Positions 25,590 to 33,788 of a DNA stretch of 64,000 bases are shown here, piece by piece (the stretch's first letter is position 1; each line of letters opens with the position of its first letter). This stretch comes from Botrimarina colliarenosi. GTDB taxonomy: Bacteria; Planctomycetota; Planctomycetia; Pirellulales; Lacipirellulaceae. The notes beneath the pieces are model-generated. The model saw nothing but the letters and a program-made list of their open reading frames with translations, was not told the DNA's origin and ran no database searches. Location of the stretch: the NCBI RefSeq assembly GCF_007859955.1, contig NZ_SJPR01000001.1:758388-822387 (forward strand). Direction: 5' to 3'. The translations under genes and the position numbers were made by a program.

Positions 25590-25668
25590 ATCAGCCGCAG
25601 GGCGCTAGCCCCGGTTCCCTGCAGGCCCGGCATGTCCAGAGAACCGGGGCTATCGCCCACCGGCTGAT
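25590..25668. repeat. Palindromic element, family B-like
   Basis: 32-nt arms at 25590-25621 and 25637-25668 pair at about 27 of 32 positions. The core GGCGCTAGCCCCGGTTC is related to other family B copies. It starts 17 nt after the ymdB stop. Confidence 0.75.
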
Positions 25669-25803
25669 CGGGTCGTCGTATCGGCGTTGCGGCTTCCGCC
25701 GCCGCCCGCTACCCTCCCGCCGCCCTGCGTCACCGTGGGGCCCGCCGCTCTGCGTCACCCGTGGGGCGCTCCGCTTCTTGCACTCTACTAAGAGAACGAC
25801 GCG

Positions 25804-26499
25804 ATGGATCGCCCCGCTTCTCGCCTTCGGACGACGGCGCCCCGCTACGCCACGCGGCTGTCGCTCGCCCTGGCGGCGTTGACGCTGCTCCCCTCCGCCG
25901 GCTGCCTCCACATGCTGCTGGCGACTGGCATCTATATGTTCCAAGGGGGAAACATCAAGGACGCCGAGTGCGAGGCGCTCAACGGCAAACGCGTCGTGGT
26001 CTTCTGCAGCCAGCCGGCTTCGCAGGAGTTCCGCCACGCCGGCGCCTCGCGGCAGATCGCCCAGCGTGTTAGCGAGCTGCTCGAGGTCAATCTCCGCAAG
26101 AAAGAAAAAATCGACGTCGTCCCGCAGCGTCAAGTCGACGCCTGGATCGACGAGAACGACTCGGACGACTACCTCGAGCTCGGCAAGGCGGTGAAGGCCG
26201 ACCTGATCGTCTACATCGATCTGGCTCACTTCGAGTTGTTCGCTGGCCAGACGGTCTACCAGGGCAACTCGGACGTCAAGCTCACGGTCTTCGACATGAA
26301 CGACGGCGGACGCCGGGTCTGGGATAAGGAACTGGGCGAGATCCTGTACCCGGTGAACGCCCCGATCGCGATCCAGAGCAAGAGCCCCGCGACGTTCCAG
26401 AAGGAGTACGTCAACGTCCTCTCCGAGGCGGTTGGCAAGCACTTCTACCCGCACGACCCGACCGCCAACTGGGCGATGGACGCGATGGCGGCCCACTGA
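25804..26499 (+). CDS. Lipoprotein, function unknown
   Basis: 231 residues. The leader has basic residues followed by LSLALAALTLLPSAGC, ending in a SAGC lipobox, so the mature protein should be lipidated at Cys34. The mature part begins LHMLLATGIYMFQGGNIKDAECEALNGKRVVVFC, continues with QEFRHAGASRQIAQRVSELLEVNL and EKIDVVPQRQVDAWIDEND, then VKADLIVYIDLAHFEL. The order (a strand with a cleft, a helical 'a.qia.rv..ll' part, then 'adlvvyidl') resembles small periplasmic lipoproteins of the GNA1162/LpoB-type alpha/beta fold. That assignment is a fold guess. It converges on the VWA gene with a 19-nt gap. Confidence 0.7.
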   Translation: MDRPASRLRTTAPRYATRLSLALAALTLLPSAGCLHMLLATGIYMFQGGNIKDAECEALNGKRVVVFCSQPASQEFRHAGASRQIAQRVSELLEVNLRKKEKIDVVPQRQVDAWIDENDSDDYLELGKAVKADLIVYIDLAHFELFAGQTVYQGNSDVKLTVFDMNDGGRRVWDKELGEILYPVNAPIAIQSKSPATFQKEYVNVLSEAVGKHFYPHDPTANWAMDAMAAH

Positions 26500-26518
26500 G
26501 CGACGCGTACCGACGCGC

Positions 26519-28495
26519 TTACAGCTTGGGCGTACGTCGTGGCTTGGGCTCCGGCTCGGGCCGCTCGGGACGGGGTCGGTTGTTCTGGCGCTCCCGTCGC
26601 TCCGCCAGGTTGCGGAACTCGTCGCGCCACTCCCAGCCGAGCGGGCGGGCAAGTTCGCGTTGGGCGAGTAGCGCCCAGGGCGTCCCTTCGTGTTCCTTGG
26701 TGACGCGCGTCAAGTAGGTCTTGGCTTCTTCCGCTTCGCGCGCGGCGAGGCTGCCGGTGGCGATGGCGTCGTTGGGCGAGATGATCCAGGTGTCTTTCTT
26801 CTCCGACGTGAACTCCATGCCTTGTTTGGCGCGGGCGAGCATGTCGTTGTAACCCTCGGCGCGGACCTTGGTCGCCAGCGCGCGGCCCATCGCCAGGTCG
26901 AACCCCGCCTCCCAACGGGCCGAGTCGAGCTTCGGGCGGTCCCCTTCGCCGCGACGGAGCGTTGTCACCAGTTGATCGAGCCGCGGCTCGAGCAGGGCGG
27001 CGGCGCGTTGGGCGCGGGTCAGGTCTTCGGCGAACTGCGCCTCGTCGAGCTTGGGAAACTCGCGGCGGACATTGTCGAGCGGCGCCGTCCAGCTCAACGA
27101 CGCCGCCTCGACAAGCGCCTTCTTGGCCCCGTTCTGGTTCAGCCGCCGGCGGTACTCGGTTGTCGGCAGATAGTCGGGCCGGTACCGCCGCATCAGCCGT
27201 TCGTCGAAAAAGTAATCGAGGTTGGCGACCAACTGGCCGTCGCCCCCCTCGCGGTTCGCGCGGCCGGCGTCGACGCGGAACGGGTGGACCGCGATGAAGA
27301 ACCCGCCTGACTCGGCCGTCAGCCGCGTCAGGCTGTAGGGGCCAAAGCCCGAGTCGAGCACCGGCCCGTCGAAGTCGCGGGCGCCGAAGTAGCCGAGCCG
27401 CAGCCGCTCGGGGAGCAGCGTCTCGGGGCCTTGGCGGACCGGCAGGTACTGCGGCGTCTGGTCGTACCTCGGGTCGGGGTCGACATAGCGGACGTAGGTC
27501 TCGAGCCGCCCGAACGGCGCCGGGGCGCCGACCACATAGACCGGCGTCTGCATCGTGCGGCACGCGTCGACGGCGCGGTCGAGCCGATCGAGGTCGTCGC
27601 CCGCCTCGTCGGTGACGACAACGATCATCACGTTGTGCTTGGGGCGGCGGAGGCGGTAGCGCTTGTGGCGTTCGACCGCTTCGAGCACCGCGCCGAAGAC
27701 GTTCTCCTCGCCGCTGTCGTCGGGCTCGATCGAGCGGACCGCTGCTTTGATCGCGTCGATGTCGGCGGTCGGCTTCGGCGTGACGAACTCAACGCCCGAG
27801 CCAAACGCGGCGACCGTCGTCAGCAGCGGCGCGTCGTCATCGTCTGGCTCGTCGGAGGAGGCGTCCTCGCCGTCCGCGCGACGCGGCGACGCGACGCCGA
27901 GTTCTTCGTAGACGCGGTCGAAGCGGCTGACGATCGCTTCGCGCTGGCCGCTGAGGCTGCCGGAACGGTCGAAGAGCCAGACGACCACCGTCGGCCGCTG
28001 CTCGAGCGACAGCAGGATCTCGCCGGTGAGGCGATCGACGGCGCCGTTGCTGCCGGTCGTGCCAACGGCGCCGACGCCGCGTACGAGCAACAGGTTGTCG
28101 GGGTCGGGGCTGGTGAGCAGCGGCGTCGCCGACTCGAGCGAAGGGAGCTGCCCCACATCGGTGACCGCTTGCAGGTCGAGCGACACCTCGGAGATCACCG
28201 CCTCGATCGGGGCCGACGCGGCCGCGTCGCCGGCGCCGCCGTCCGACAGCGCGCCGATGTCGATCATCAGTTGCTCCGAGACGCGGAACGCCTCGTCGAG
28301 GTCTTCGGGCTCCTCCGGCGGAGGCGACGAGAACAGCAGCGGGGCCTTGTCGATCGGGACGATCTGCGTGAACACGCCGAGCAGCAGCAACGCCATGGCG
28401 TGCATCGCGAGGCTCGAGAGCCAAGCGAGCGGTTCCCCCGCCAGCGTCGCGAGGGGCGACGGGGCGGTCGATCGGTCGTCGTGAGGATCGGACAA
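26519..28495 (-). CDS. Membrane-anchored von Willebrand factor A domain protein
   Basis: About 658 residues if begun at the TTG at 28495; the frame is open to 28561 and the true start is unclear. A transmembrane helix (PLAWLSSLAMHAMALLLLGVFTQIV) is near the N-terminus, followed by an acidic linker. The VWA domain starts at RPTVVVWLFDRSGSLSGQREAI, where DRSGS is the MIDAS metal site. It continues through NVMIVVVTDEAGDD and QTPVYVVGAPAPFG. The C-terminal half is helical and charged and ends in a Pro/Arg/Glu tail (RPRPERPEPEPKPRR). Similar proteins occur next to MoxR-type ATPases elsewhere in planctomycetes, but none is here. The role is probably protein binding or assembly at the membrane. Confidence 0.78.
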   Translation of the reverse strand: MSDPHDDRSTAPSPLATLAGEPLAWLSSLAMHAMALLLLGVFTQIVPIDKAPLLFSSPPPEEPEDLDEAFRVSEQLMIDIGALSDGGAGDAAASAPIEAVISEVSLDLQAVTDVGQLPSLESATPLLTSPDPDNLLLVRGVGAVGTTGSNGAVDRLTGEILLSLEQRPTVVVWLFDRSGSLSGQREAIVSRFDRVYEELGVASPRRADGEDASSDEPDDDDAPLLTTVAAFGSGVEFVTPKPTADIDAIKAAVRSIEPDDSGEENVFGAVLEAVERHKRYRLRRPKHNVMIVVVTDEAGDDLDRLDRAVDACRTMQTPVYVVGAPAPFGRLETYVRYVDPDPRYDQTPQYLPVRQGPETLLPERLRLGYFGARDFDGPVLDSGFGPYSLTRLTAESGGFFIAVHPFRVDAGRANREGGDGQLVANLDYFFDERLMRRYRPDYLPTTEYRRRLNQNGAKKALVEAASLSWTAPLDNVRREFPKLDEAQFAEDLTRAQRAAALLEPRLDQLVTTLRRGEGDRPKLDSARWEAGFDLAMGRALATKVRAEGYNDMLARAKQGMEFTSEKKDTWIISPNDAIATGSLAAREAEEAKTYLTRVTKEHEGTPWALLAQRELARPLGWEWRDEFRNLAERRERQNNRPRPERPEPEPKPRRTPKL

Positions 28496-28562
28496 GAGGC
28501 GTTTGTTGGGGGGGAGACACCGCCGAGGTCGTCGGGCCTGCGACCTCGGCCGGTTACTCAAC

Positions 28563-28598
28563 TATACTAGAGATGGCTTGATTGTCCTTCGTTAGGAG
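28563..28598 (+). promoter_or_regulatory. Probable -10 element and ribosome binding site before the 28609 gene
   Basis: TATACT at 28563-28568 is close to the sigma-70 -10 consensus, and AGGAG at 28594-28598 lies 10 nt before the ATG at 28609. No good -35 is seen; upstream is a GC-rich dyad (CCGAGGTCG with CGACCTCGG on the minus strand). Confidence 0.5.
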
Positions 28599-28608
28599 TT
28601 GTCCCCCG

Positions 28609-29613
28609 ATGCCGCTGCTACCTAGCCGCTCGCCCAGCCGCCAGAACGCCTTGAGCCGGTTCCTGCCGCGAGCCGCTTGGCGCCTCGCGTCGCTGGCCGC
28701 CGTGGCGGCGTCGCCGCTGTGGGCCCAGGAGGCCCCCACTTCGCTGCCGATCGAGCTCGAGACCGCCGACGGGGTGATCTTGAGCGGCACGTACTACCCG
28801 GCGACCGACGCCGGACGCGACACGCCGATCGTCGTCATGCTGGCCGACGAAGACGAGTCGCCCGCCGTCTTCAAAAACCTAGCGGAGCGGCTGCAGTCAG
28901 TGGCCGAGGGGGAAGCCGAGAGGACCCCAATCTCGGTGCTGACCGTGGCGCTACGCGGCCAGGGGGACAGCACCCGCGTCCGGACCGCCGACGGCGAGGT
29001 CATCGACCGCCGCGGCGCCCGCCTTCAGCCGGCCGACGCCGCGGCGATGGTGAAGGCCGACATGGAAGCGGTCCGCCGATTGTTGGTCGCCAAGAACGAC
29101 GCGGGTGAGCTGAACCTCAACCGGCTTGGCTACTTGGGCGTCGGTCTCGGCGCGATCGTCGCCACCAACGCCGCCGCGCTCGACTGGGCCGTGCCGATCC
29201 TCAACCGGGGCAAGCAAGGCCGCGACGTGAAAGCCCTGGTGCTTGTGTCGCCCCCCTGGCGCCAGTTGGGGCTCGAGATGCTCCCGGTGCTGCGCCAGCC
29301 GGGCGTGCAGTCGGAGATCGAGGTGCTGCTCACTTACGGCGGCGAAGACAAGGCGGTCGCCGGCGATGTCGAGCGGATCGTCCGCCAACTCGAAAAGGGC
29401 CGCCCGGCGCCGGTTGATTCAACCGAAGAGCCGGCCGCCGAGGGCGAAGAGCCGACGCCGCCATCCGTGGTCGATGCGCCGGGCAAGTCGCGGCTGCAAG
29501 GTTCCGCGTGGCTCAAGCAAGCGGGCCGCGCGGGCGAGACGGCGATCATCCGTTTCCTCGACCGCACACTCGCCGGGCCCGACTACGCCTGGACGCAGCG
29601 CCGGCTCGATTGA
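28609..29613 (+). CDS. Secreted alpha/beta-hydrolase-like protein without the nucleophile motif
   Basis: 334 residues from the ATG with an AGGAG site upstream; a 9-codon TTG extension is possible. The leader (WRLASLAAVAASPLWAQ) predicts export. The core looks like an alpha/beta-hydrolase: DGVILSGTYYPA, DTPIVVMLADEDES (oxyanion area), ISVLTVALRGQGDS, and NRLGYLGVGLGAIVATNAA, which is the nucleophile-elbow position but reads G-V-G-L-G with no Ser, Cys or Asp. Next come VKALVLVSPPW and LLTYGGEDKAVA. The fold is therefore probably retained and the catalytic serine lost, which suggests a binding or structural role. An acidic linker (EEPAAEGEEP) precedes the C-terminal helix. It converges on tatC. 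Confidence 0.75.
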   Translation: MPLLPSRSPSRQNALSRFLPRAAWRLASLAAVAASPLWAQEAPTSLPIELETADGVILSGTYYPATDAGRDTPIVVMLADEDESPAVFKNLAERLQSVAEGEAERTPISVLTVALRGQGDSTRVRTADGEVIDRRGARLQPADAAAMVKADMEAVRRLLVAKNDAGELNLNRLGYLGVGLGAIVATNAAALDWAVPILNRGKQGRDVKALVLVSPPWRQLGLEMLPVLRQPGVQSEIEVLLTYGGEDKAVAGDVERIVRQLEKGRPAPVDSTEEPAAEGEEPTPPSVVDAPGKSRLQGSAWLKQAGRAGETAIIRFLDRTLAGPDYAWTQRRLD

Positions 29614-29638
29614 GGACGCCCTTCCGCCGGCACAACCA

Positions 29639-30631
29639 TCAGGCGTCGCCGAGGCTTTCGCTGAACGGCTTGGCGCTGCGGGGCATCCACTTACAGAGCA
29701 GGATGCCGCCGAAGTACAGCGGCGTCAGGCAGCCCGCCATCGCCAGCAGGCTCTGCGGGTCGGCGGGTGTCAGGATCATCGACACGACGAAGATGATCAG
29801 CACGGCGTAACGCCAGTACTTGATGTACATCGCGGTGGAGGCGACGCCGATCCGGTCGAGGAACAGCATCACCAGCGGCATCTGGAAGGCGACGCCGAAC
29901 ATCAGCGGCAGGATCAGCACGAAGGAGAGCCACTCGTTGATCCGTGGCGTTGCTTCGATGCCCATCCACTCGTTGAAGCCGAGCAGGAAGCTGATCACGT
30001 ACTTCAGCACCACATAGAACGCGACGACGGCGCCGAGCAGAAACAGCCCGATGCTGAACGGCATGAAGACGTGGACGTAGCGCTTCTCGTGCGGGTAGAG
30101 CCCCGCCGCGACGAAGGCCCACAGGAAGTAAAAGACCGCCGGACTCGCGAGCACCGTCCCCAAGACGAGCGACGCCTTCACGTAAACCGAAAACACATCG
30201 GGCGTGCCGGTCGAGATCAGCTGGGCGTCACGCGGCTTGGTCCACATCCACAGGTCAACCTGTCCGGGCGCGTCGGCGGGAGGATCGACCGTGACGCCCG
30301 ACCCGCGGAGCGCGGTGATCAGCGATTCGGCGTCGAGCACGTAGTGCTCGGGGACGAGCCCTCGCTTGGCGAACGACTGTTCGGTGGGCGAGCTCTCGCC
30401 TTCGTCACGGTTGAAGACGGCCTGCTTGCGGTTCTGTTCGAGCTCCTTGAGCCCCTGTTCGAGCGGCGCCTTCACGAAGCGGACGAACTTGTCGCCGACC
30501 AGCAGGCCGACGAGGAACCCCAAGAAGATCGCGATGACCGCCTTCCACAGCGCCGATCGCAGCTCCTCGAGGTGCTCGCCGAAGGACATCTTCGAGTCCT
30601 CTAAGCGGTCGGCAGACGTCAGGAGCTTCAC
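29639..30631 (-). CDS. tatC: Sec-independent protein translocase TatC
   Basis: 330 residues from a GTG start; an internal ATG at 30589 (MSFGEHLEELR) has an AGAGGA site 7 nt upstream and is an alternative. The signature FGEHLEELRSALWKA marks the cytoplasmic N-terminus that contacts twin-arginine signals. Six hydrophobic helices follow. Between helices 1 and 2 there is an unusually long loop of about 100 residues (roughly 46-150). Later segments FMPFSIGLFLLGAVVAFYVV, MFGVAFQMPLVMLFL and LIIFVVSMILTPADP are diagnostic. TatC forms the receptor of the Tat pathway, for example for the Gfo/Idh-type protein encoded at 56.7 kb, which has a twin-arginine-like leader. No tatA or tatB gene is adjacent. 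Confidence 0.93.
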   Translation of the reverse strand: MKLLTSADRLEDSKMSFGEHLEELRSALWKAVIAIFLGFLVGLLVGDKFVRFVKAPLEQGLKELEQNRKQAVFNRDEGESSPTEQSFAKRGLVPEHYVLDAESLITALRGSGVTVDPPADAPGQVDLWMWTKPRDAQLISTGTPDVFSVYVKASLVLGTVLASPAVFYFLWAFVAAGLYPHEKRYVHVFMPFSIGLFLLGAVVAFYVVLKYVISFLLGFNEWMGIEATPRINEWLSFVLILPLMFGVAFQMPLVMLFLDRIGVASTAMYIKYWRYAVLIIFVVSMILTPADPQSLLAMAGCLTPLYFGGILLCKWMPRSAKPFSESLGDA

Positions 30632-30779
30632 AGGCGGACGACGCGGGGCAGGGGGGATGGGGGCGGGTGGCGGACAGCACGGGCGGCGCGATAATAACCG
30701 TCACCGCCGCGGCCGAGAACCCGGCCCGCGACCGACGCAAAGATCGCCCCGCTAACAGTTTACGCTCCCCCAACCGACG

Positions 30780-31763
30780 ATGGCGTCGATGTCCCTGAAT
30801 TACCCGCTCCAGTTGCGTCCGATCCTGCAGGAATACCTTTGGGGAGGCCGGCTCCTGGGCGAGCTCCTCGGCAAACCAATCGGTGACGGTCCGACTTACG
30901 CCGAGAGTTGGGAGGTGGTCGACCACCCCGATGGCCAGAGCGTCGTCGAGAACGGCCCGCTCGCCGGGCGGACGCTCGGCGATCTGGCCAAGGAGTTCCC
31001 GGAAGACTTGTACGGCGACCGGCCGGCGCCGCCGCGGTTCCCGCTGCTCTTTAAGTACCTCGACGCCCAGAAGACGTTGTCGGTCCAGGTCCACCCGAAC
31101 GACGAGCAAGCGGCTCAGCAATCGCCCCCCGACTTGGGCAAGACCGAGGCGTGGCTCGTTGTCGCCGCCGAGCCGGGTGGCAAGATCTACGCCGGGCTGA
31201 AGGAGGGGGTCGACCGCGACGCGCTCGCCGCGGCGATCGAGGCCGGGGAGTGCGACCAGTGTCTGCACGCGTTTGAGCCGCAGCCGGGTGACTGCGTCTT
31301 TATCCCCGCGGGGACGGTCCACGCGCTCGGCGCGGGGCTGGTGATCGCCGAGATCCAGCAGGCCAGCAACACGACGTTCCGCCTCTTCGACTGGAACCGT
31401 CTCGACAAGGACGGTAAACCGCGGCCCCTGCACATCGAGCCATCGCTGGCGGTGAGCGACTACGGGCGTGGCCCCGTGGCTCCGCAAACGCCTCAGCCGG
31501 GCGACGCCGGCTGGGAACGGCTCGTGACGTGCGACAAGTTCCTGTTCAGCCGGGCCCACGTCGCCCCCCACCAGAGCGTCGAGCTGCCGGGCGTGGGCGG
31601 CTTCCGGATCGCCTCCCTGGTCGAAGGGTCGGGGACAATGCTGAGCGACGGGTTCGAGCAGGCGATGCACCCGGGCGAGACGCTACTGCTGCCAGCAGCC
31701 TGCCCCACCGCGACCTTCACCGCGACGGAGCCGTCGACCCTGCTCGATATGCGCCTGCCGTAG
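30780..31763 (+). CDS. manA: Class I mannose-6-phosphate isomerase
   Basis: 327 residues. A cupin-fold zinc enzyme interconverting mannose-6-phosphate and fructose-6-phosphate. Start region LQLRPILQEYLWGGRLLGELL is typical. The zinc ligands appear in LSVQVHPNDEQA (Gln/His), GKTEAWLV (Glu) and PAGTVHALGAG (His). The bacterial short form (about 315-330 residues) matches the length. It is transcribed away from tatC and is followed by a small lipoprotein gene 88 nt downstream, possibly co-transcribed. Confidence 0.93.
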   Translation: MASMSLNYPLQLRPILQEYLWGGRLLGELLGKPIGDGPTYAESWEVVDHPDGQSVVENGPLAGRTLGDLAKEFPEDLYGDRPAPPRFPLLFKYLDAQKTLSVQVHPNDEQAAQQSPPDLGKTEAWLVVAAEPGGKIYAGLKEGVDRDALAAAIEAGECDQCLHAFEPQPGDCVFIPAGTVHALGAGLVIAEIQQASNTTFRLFDWNRLDKDGKPRPLHIEPSLAVSDYGRGPVAPQTPQPGDAGWERLVTCDKFLFSRAHVAPHQSVELPGVGGFRIASLVEGSGTMLSDGFEQAMHPGETLLLPAACPTATFTATEPSTLLDMRLP

Positions 31764-31850
31764 GGCGCTTGCCGCCGCCGATTGGCGTAGGGCGATTCCG
31801 CGGGGGTTGGTACGCTTCGGCCACGCAAATCCCCCTGCCGGCGTGCTCCT

Positions 31851-32123
31851 ATGTCCTGTCTCCGACCGCTCGCTTGCCTCGGTCTCTCGGCGTTGCTCAC
31901 GCTCGCCGCGGGGTGCGGTCCCAATGTGCGTAAGCCGAGTCTCTTCGATCCGGGCAACGCCGCGACGCAGCAGTACAACGCGATCTACCACGACCCGTAC
32001 CCGATGCCGGACGTGGCGCCGGAGATCGTCGGCGGCCGACCGCGCGAGTACGCCCAGCCGGTCCCCGAGGCGGCCCGGGCCCGTGGGCTGCACCCGATGC
32101 AAACGGTCGCCCCGCCGCGATAG
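31851..32123 (+). CDS. Small lipoprotein, function unknown
   Basis: 90 residues. The leader MSCLRPLACLGLSALLTLAAGC ends in the lipobox AAGC, giving a mature protein of about 69 residues. The body is proline- and tyrosine-rich: RKPSLFDPGNAATQQYNAIYHDPYPMP and VAPEIVGGRPREYAQPVPEAAR. The pattern 'pG....Q...a...DPyp....gPe..G.RPreY..P' is one I associate with a short planctomycete envelope protein family (recollection). No enzyme motif. It lies between manA and the pseudouridine synthase on the same strand. Confidence 0.72.
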   Translation: MSCLRPLACLGLSALLTLAAGCGPNVRKPSLFDPGNAATQQYNAIYHDPYPMPDVAPEIVGGRPREYAQPVPEAARARGLHPMQTVAPPR

Positions 32124-32246
32124 GGCGGGCGGCGAGGCGGGCGGGGTTTTCTGGCGGTTTACGCCGGCGTTTTGGCGTCCGCCCCTACGGCGCGATTGCC
32201 TGGGCGACTACGCTAGAGGGTTCCCTTCGACCCTCGAGTCCGTCCG

Positions 32247-33548
32247 ATGCCCAAGAAATTCGTCAAGCGTTCAAAACCCACCGGTAAGCCGGGCGGGCAG
32301 GGCAAGGGGGCGAAAGGCGCCGGCCGTCCCACTAAGAAGGGGCCTAAAGGCCCCCCCAACAAGCGCGTCTTCCGCAAACGCCCCCCGCGGCCCGGCTCCC
32401 AACCGGCCGACACTGGGCCGCGTGAGGACGGCGAACGACTGCAGAAAGTCCTCGCCGCCGCCGGCATCGCGAGCCGCCGCGACTGCGAAGAGCTGATCCT
32501 TGAGGGCCGCGTCCTCATCGATGGCGAGGTCGTCAGCGAGCTCGGCGCCCGCGTCGATCTCGACAAGCAGACCGTCCACGTCGACGGCGAAGCGCTCGCC
32601 AAGCCGAAGCTCGTCTACTTCGCGGTCAACAAGCCGACCGGCGTCGTCTGCACGGCGCGCGACCCGTCGGGACGGCCCCGTGTGACCGACCTGTTGCCGC
32701 CGAGCGTCGGCCGGGTCTTTGCGGTCGGTCGGCTCGACATGTCGAGCGAGGGACTGATCCTCCTGACCAACGACGGCGACCTCGCCAACCGCCTCACCCA
32801 CCCGCGGCACGGGGTCGAGAAGCTGTACCACGTCCAGGTGGCCGGCAAGCCGACCGCCGAGGCGCTCAGCGAGGTCCGCAAGGGCGTCTACCTCGACGAA
32901 GGGCGCGTCGCCTTCGCCAACATCAAGGTGAAGTCGACGAAGAAGAGTTCGGCGATCCTCGAGGTCATTCTCGACGAGGGCCGCAACCGCGAGATCCGCC
33001 GCGTGCTGGCCCGCGTCGGCCACAAGGTCCAGAAGCTCGAACGGATCGCCGTCGGCCCGGTGCGGCTGGGCGAGATGCCCTCCGGCGCCTACCGCCCGCT
33101 GACCCGCGAAGAGATCACCGCGCTGGTCGAAGCGACCCAGCCCAAAGCGAAGGCGGCCAAGGCGAAGCCGCCCAAGCGGAAGCCCGCCGCGAGCAAGCCC
33201 TCCGCAAGCAAATCGGTCGCCGAAGACAAGCGGACCGCCGGCCCGCGCCCCAACCGCAAACGCCCGCCCCACAAAGACGGGGCGCCGCCGAAGGTCGAGT
33301 CGAGCCGCCGCATCATCGGCGACGTGGCCGAAGAGAAGCCCCCCGCCAAGGCTCGCCCCGTCGAGAAGGCCGATCCCGAACGGGCCCCCAAGCGGATCCG
33401 GCGTAAGCCCGCCGGCCCGGGCAATCGCAGCGGCGGCGATTCACGGGGCGGCAAAGGGAAACCGAGCGGCTCCGGCAAACGCATCGGCTCGGGCAAACCG
33501 GCCGTCAAAAAACACCGCGGTGGCGGCAAGCCGAAAGGGAAACCGTAG
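32247..33548 (+). CDS. rluB: RluB-type pseudouridine synthase with long basic tails
   Basis: 433 residues. A basic, low-complexity N-terminus of about 50 residues precedes an S4 RNA-binding domain (ERLQKVLAAAGIASRRDCEELILEGRV). The RsuA/RluB catalytic domain includes VGRLDMSSEGLILLTNDG with the catalytic Asp, NRLTHPRHGVEKLYHVQV, and ILDEGRNREIRRVLARVGH. The E. coli relative modifies U2605 in 23S rRNA. Unusually, about 140 C-terminal residues form a Lys/Pro/Ala/Gly-rich tail, probably disordered and RNA-binding. Which rRNA position it modifies is inferred from family only. Confidence 0.9.
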   Translation: MPKKFVKRSKPTGKPGGQGKGAKGAGRPTKKGPKGPPNKRVFRKRPPRPGSQPADTGPREDGERLQKVLAAAGIASRRDCEELILEGRVLIDGEVVSELGARVDLDKQTVHVDGEALAKPKLVYFAVNKPTGVVCTARDPSGRPRVTDLLPPSVGRVFAVGRLDMSSEGLILLTNDGDLANRLTHPRHGVEKLYHVQVAGKPTAEALSEVRKGVYLDEGRVAFANIKVKSTKKSSAILEVILDEGRNREIRRVLARVGHKVQKLERIAVGPVRLGEMPSGAYRPLTREEITALVEATQPKAKAAKAKPPKRKPAASKPSASKSVAEDKRTAGPRPNRKRPPHKDGAPPKVESSRRIIGDVAEEKPPAKARPVEKADPERAPKRIRRKPAGPGNRSGGDSRGGKGKPSGSGKRIGSGKPAVKKHRGGGKPKGKP

Positions 33549-33600
33549 TCAGGCCAACGTGAGACACGGAGGTTTTCTCGCCAAATAGGTAGGGTCTCGA

Positions 33601-33719
33601 CCATCCCCCTCCCTTTTAGGGAGGGGCTAGGGGAGGGTGAGACGTCTCGGCACAGGTAGATTGTCTTGTGATGAACGCGATGACCCTCCCCTAACCCCTC
33701 CCTACAAGGGAGGGGGATC
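33601..33719. repeat. Palindromic element, family G
   Basis: Two arms (33601-33641 and 33679-33719) are imperfect reverse complements, and each contains its own hairpin (for example CCCCTCCC with GGGAGGGG in the left arm), so a cloverleaf-like fold is possible. A related copy is at 47955-48070. Confidence 0.8.
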
Positions 33720-33788
33720 ATTCGCAGAGACCTCTACCAAAAAACAACCCCTCCAATCACTCGCGGGCTCTTCAGAAAACGAAGCACG

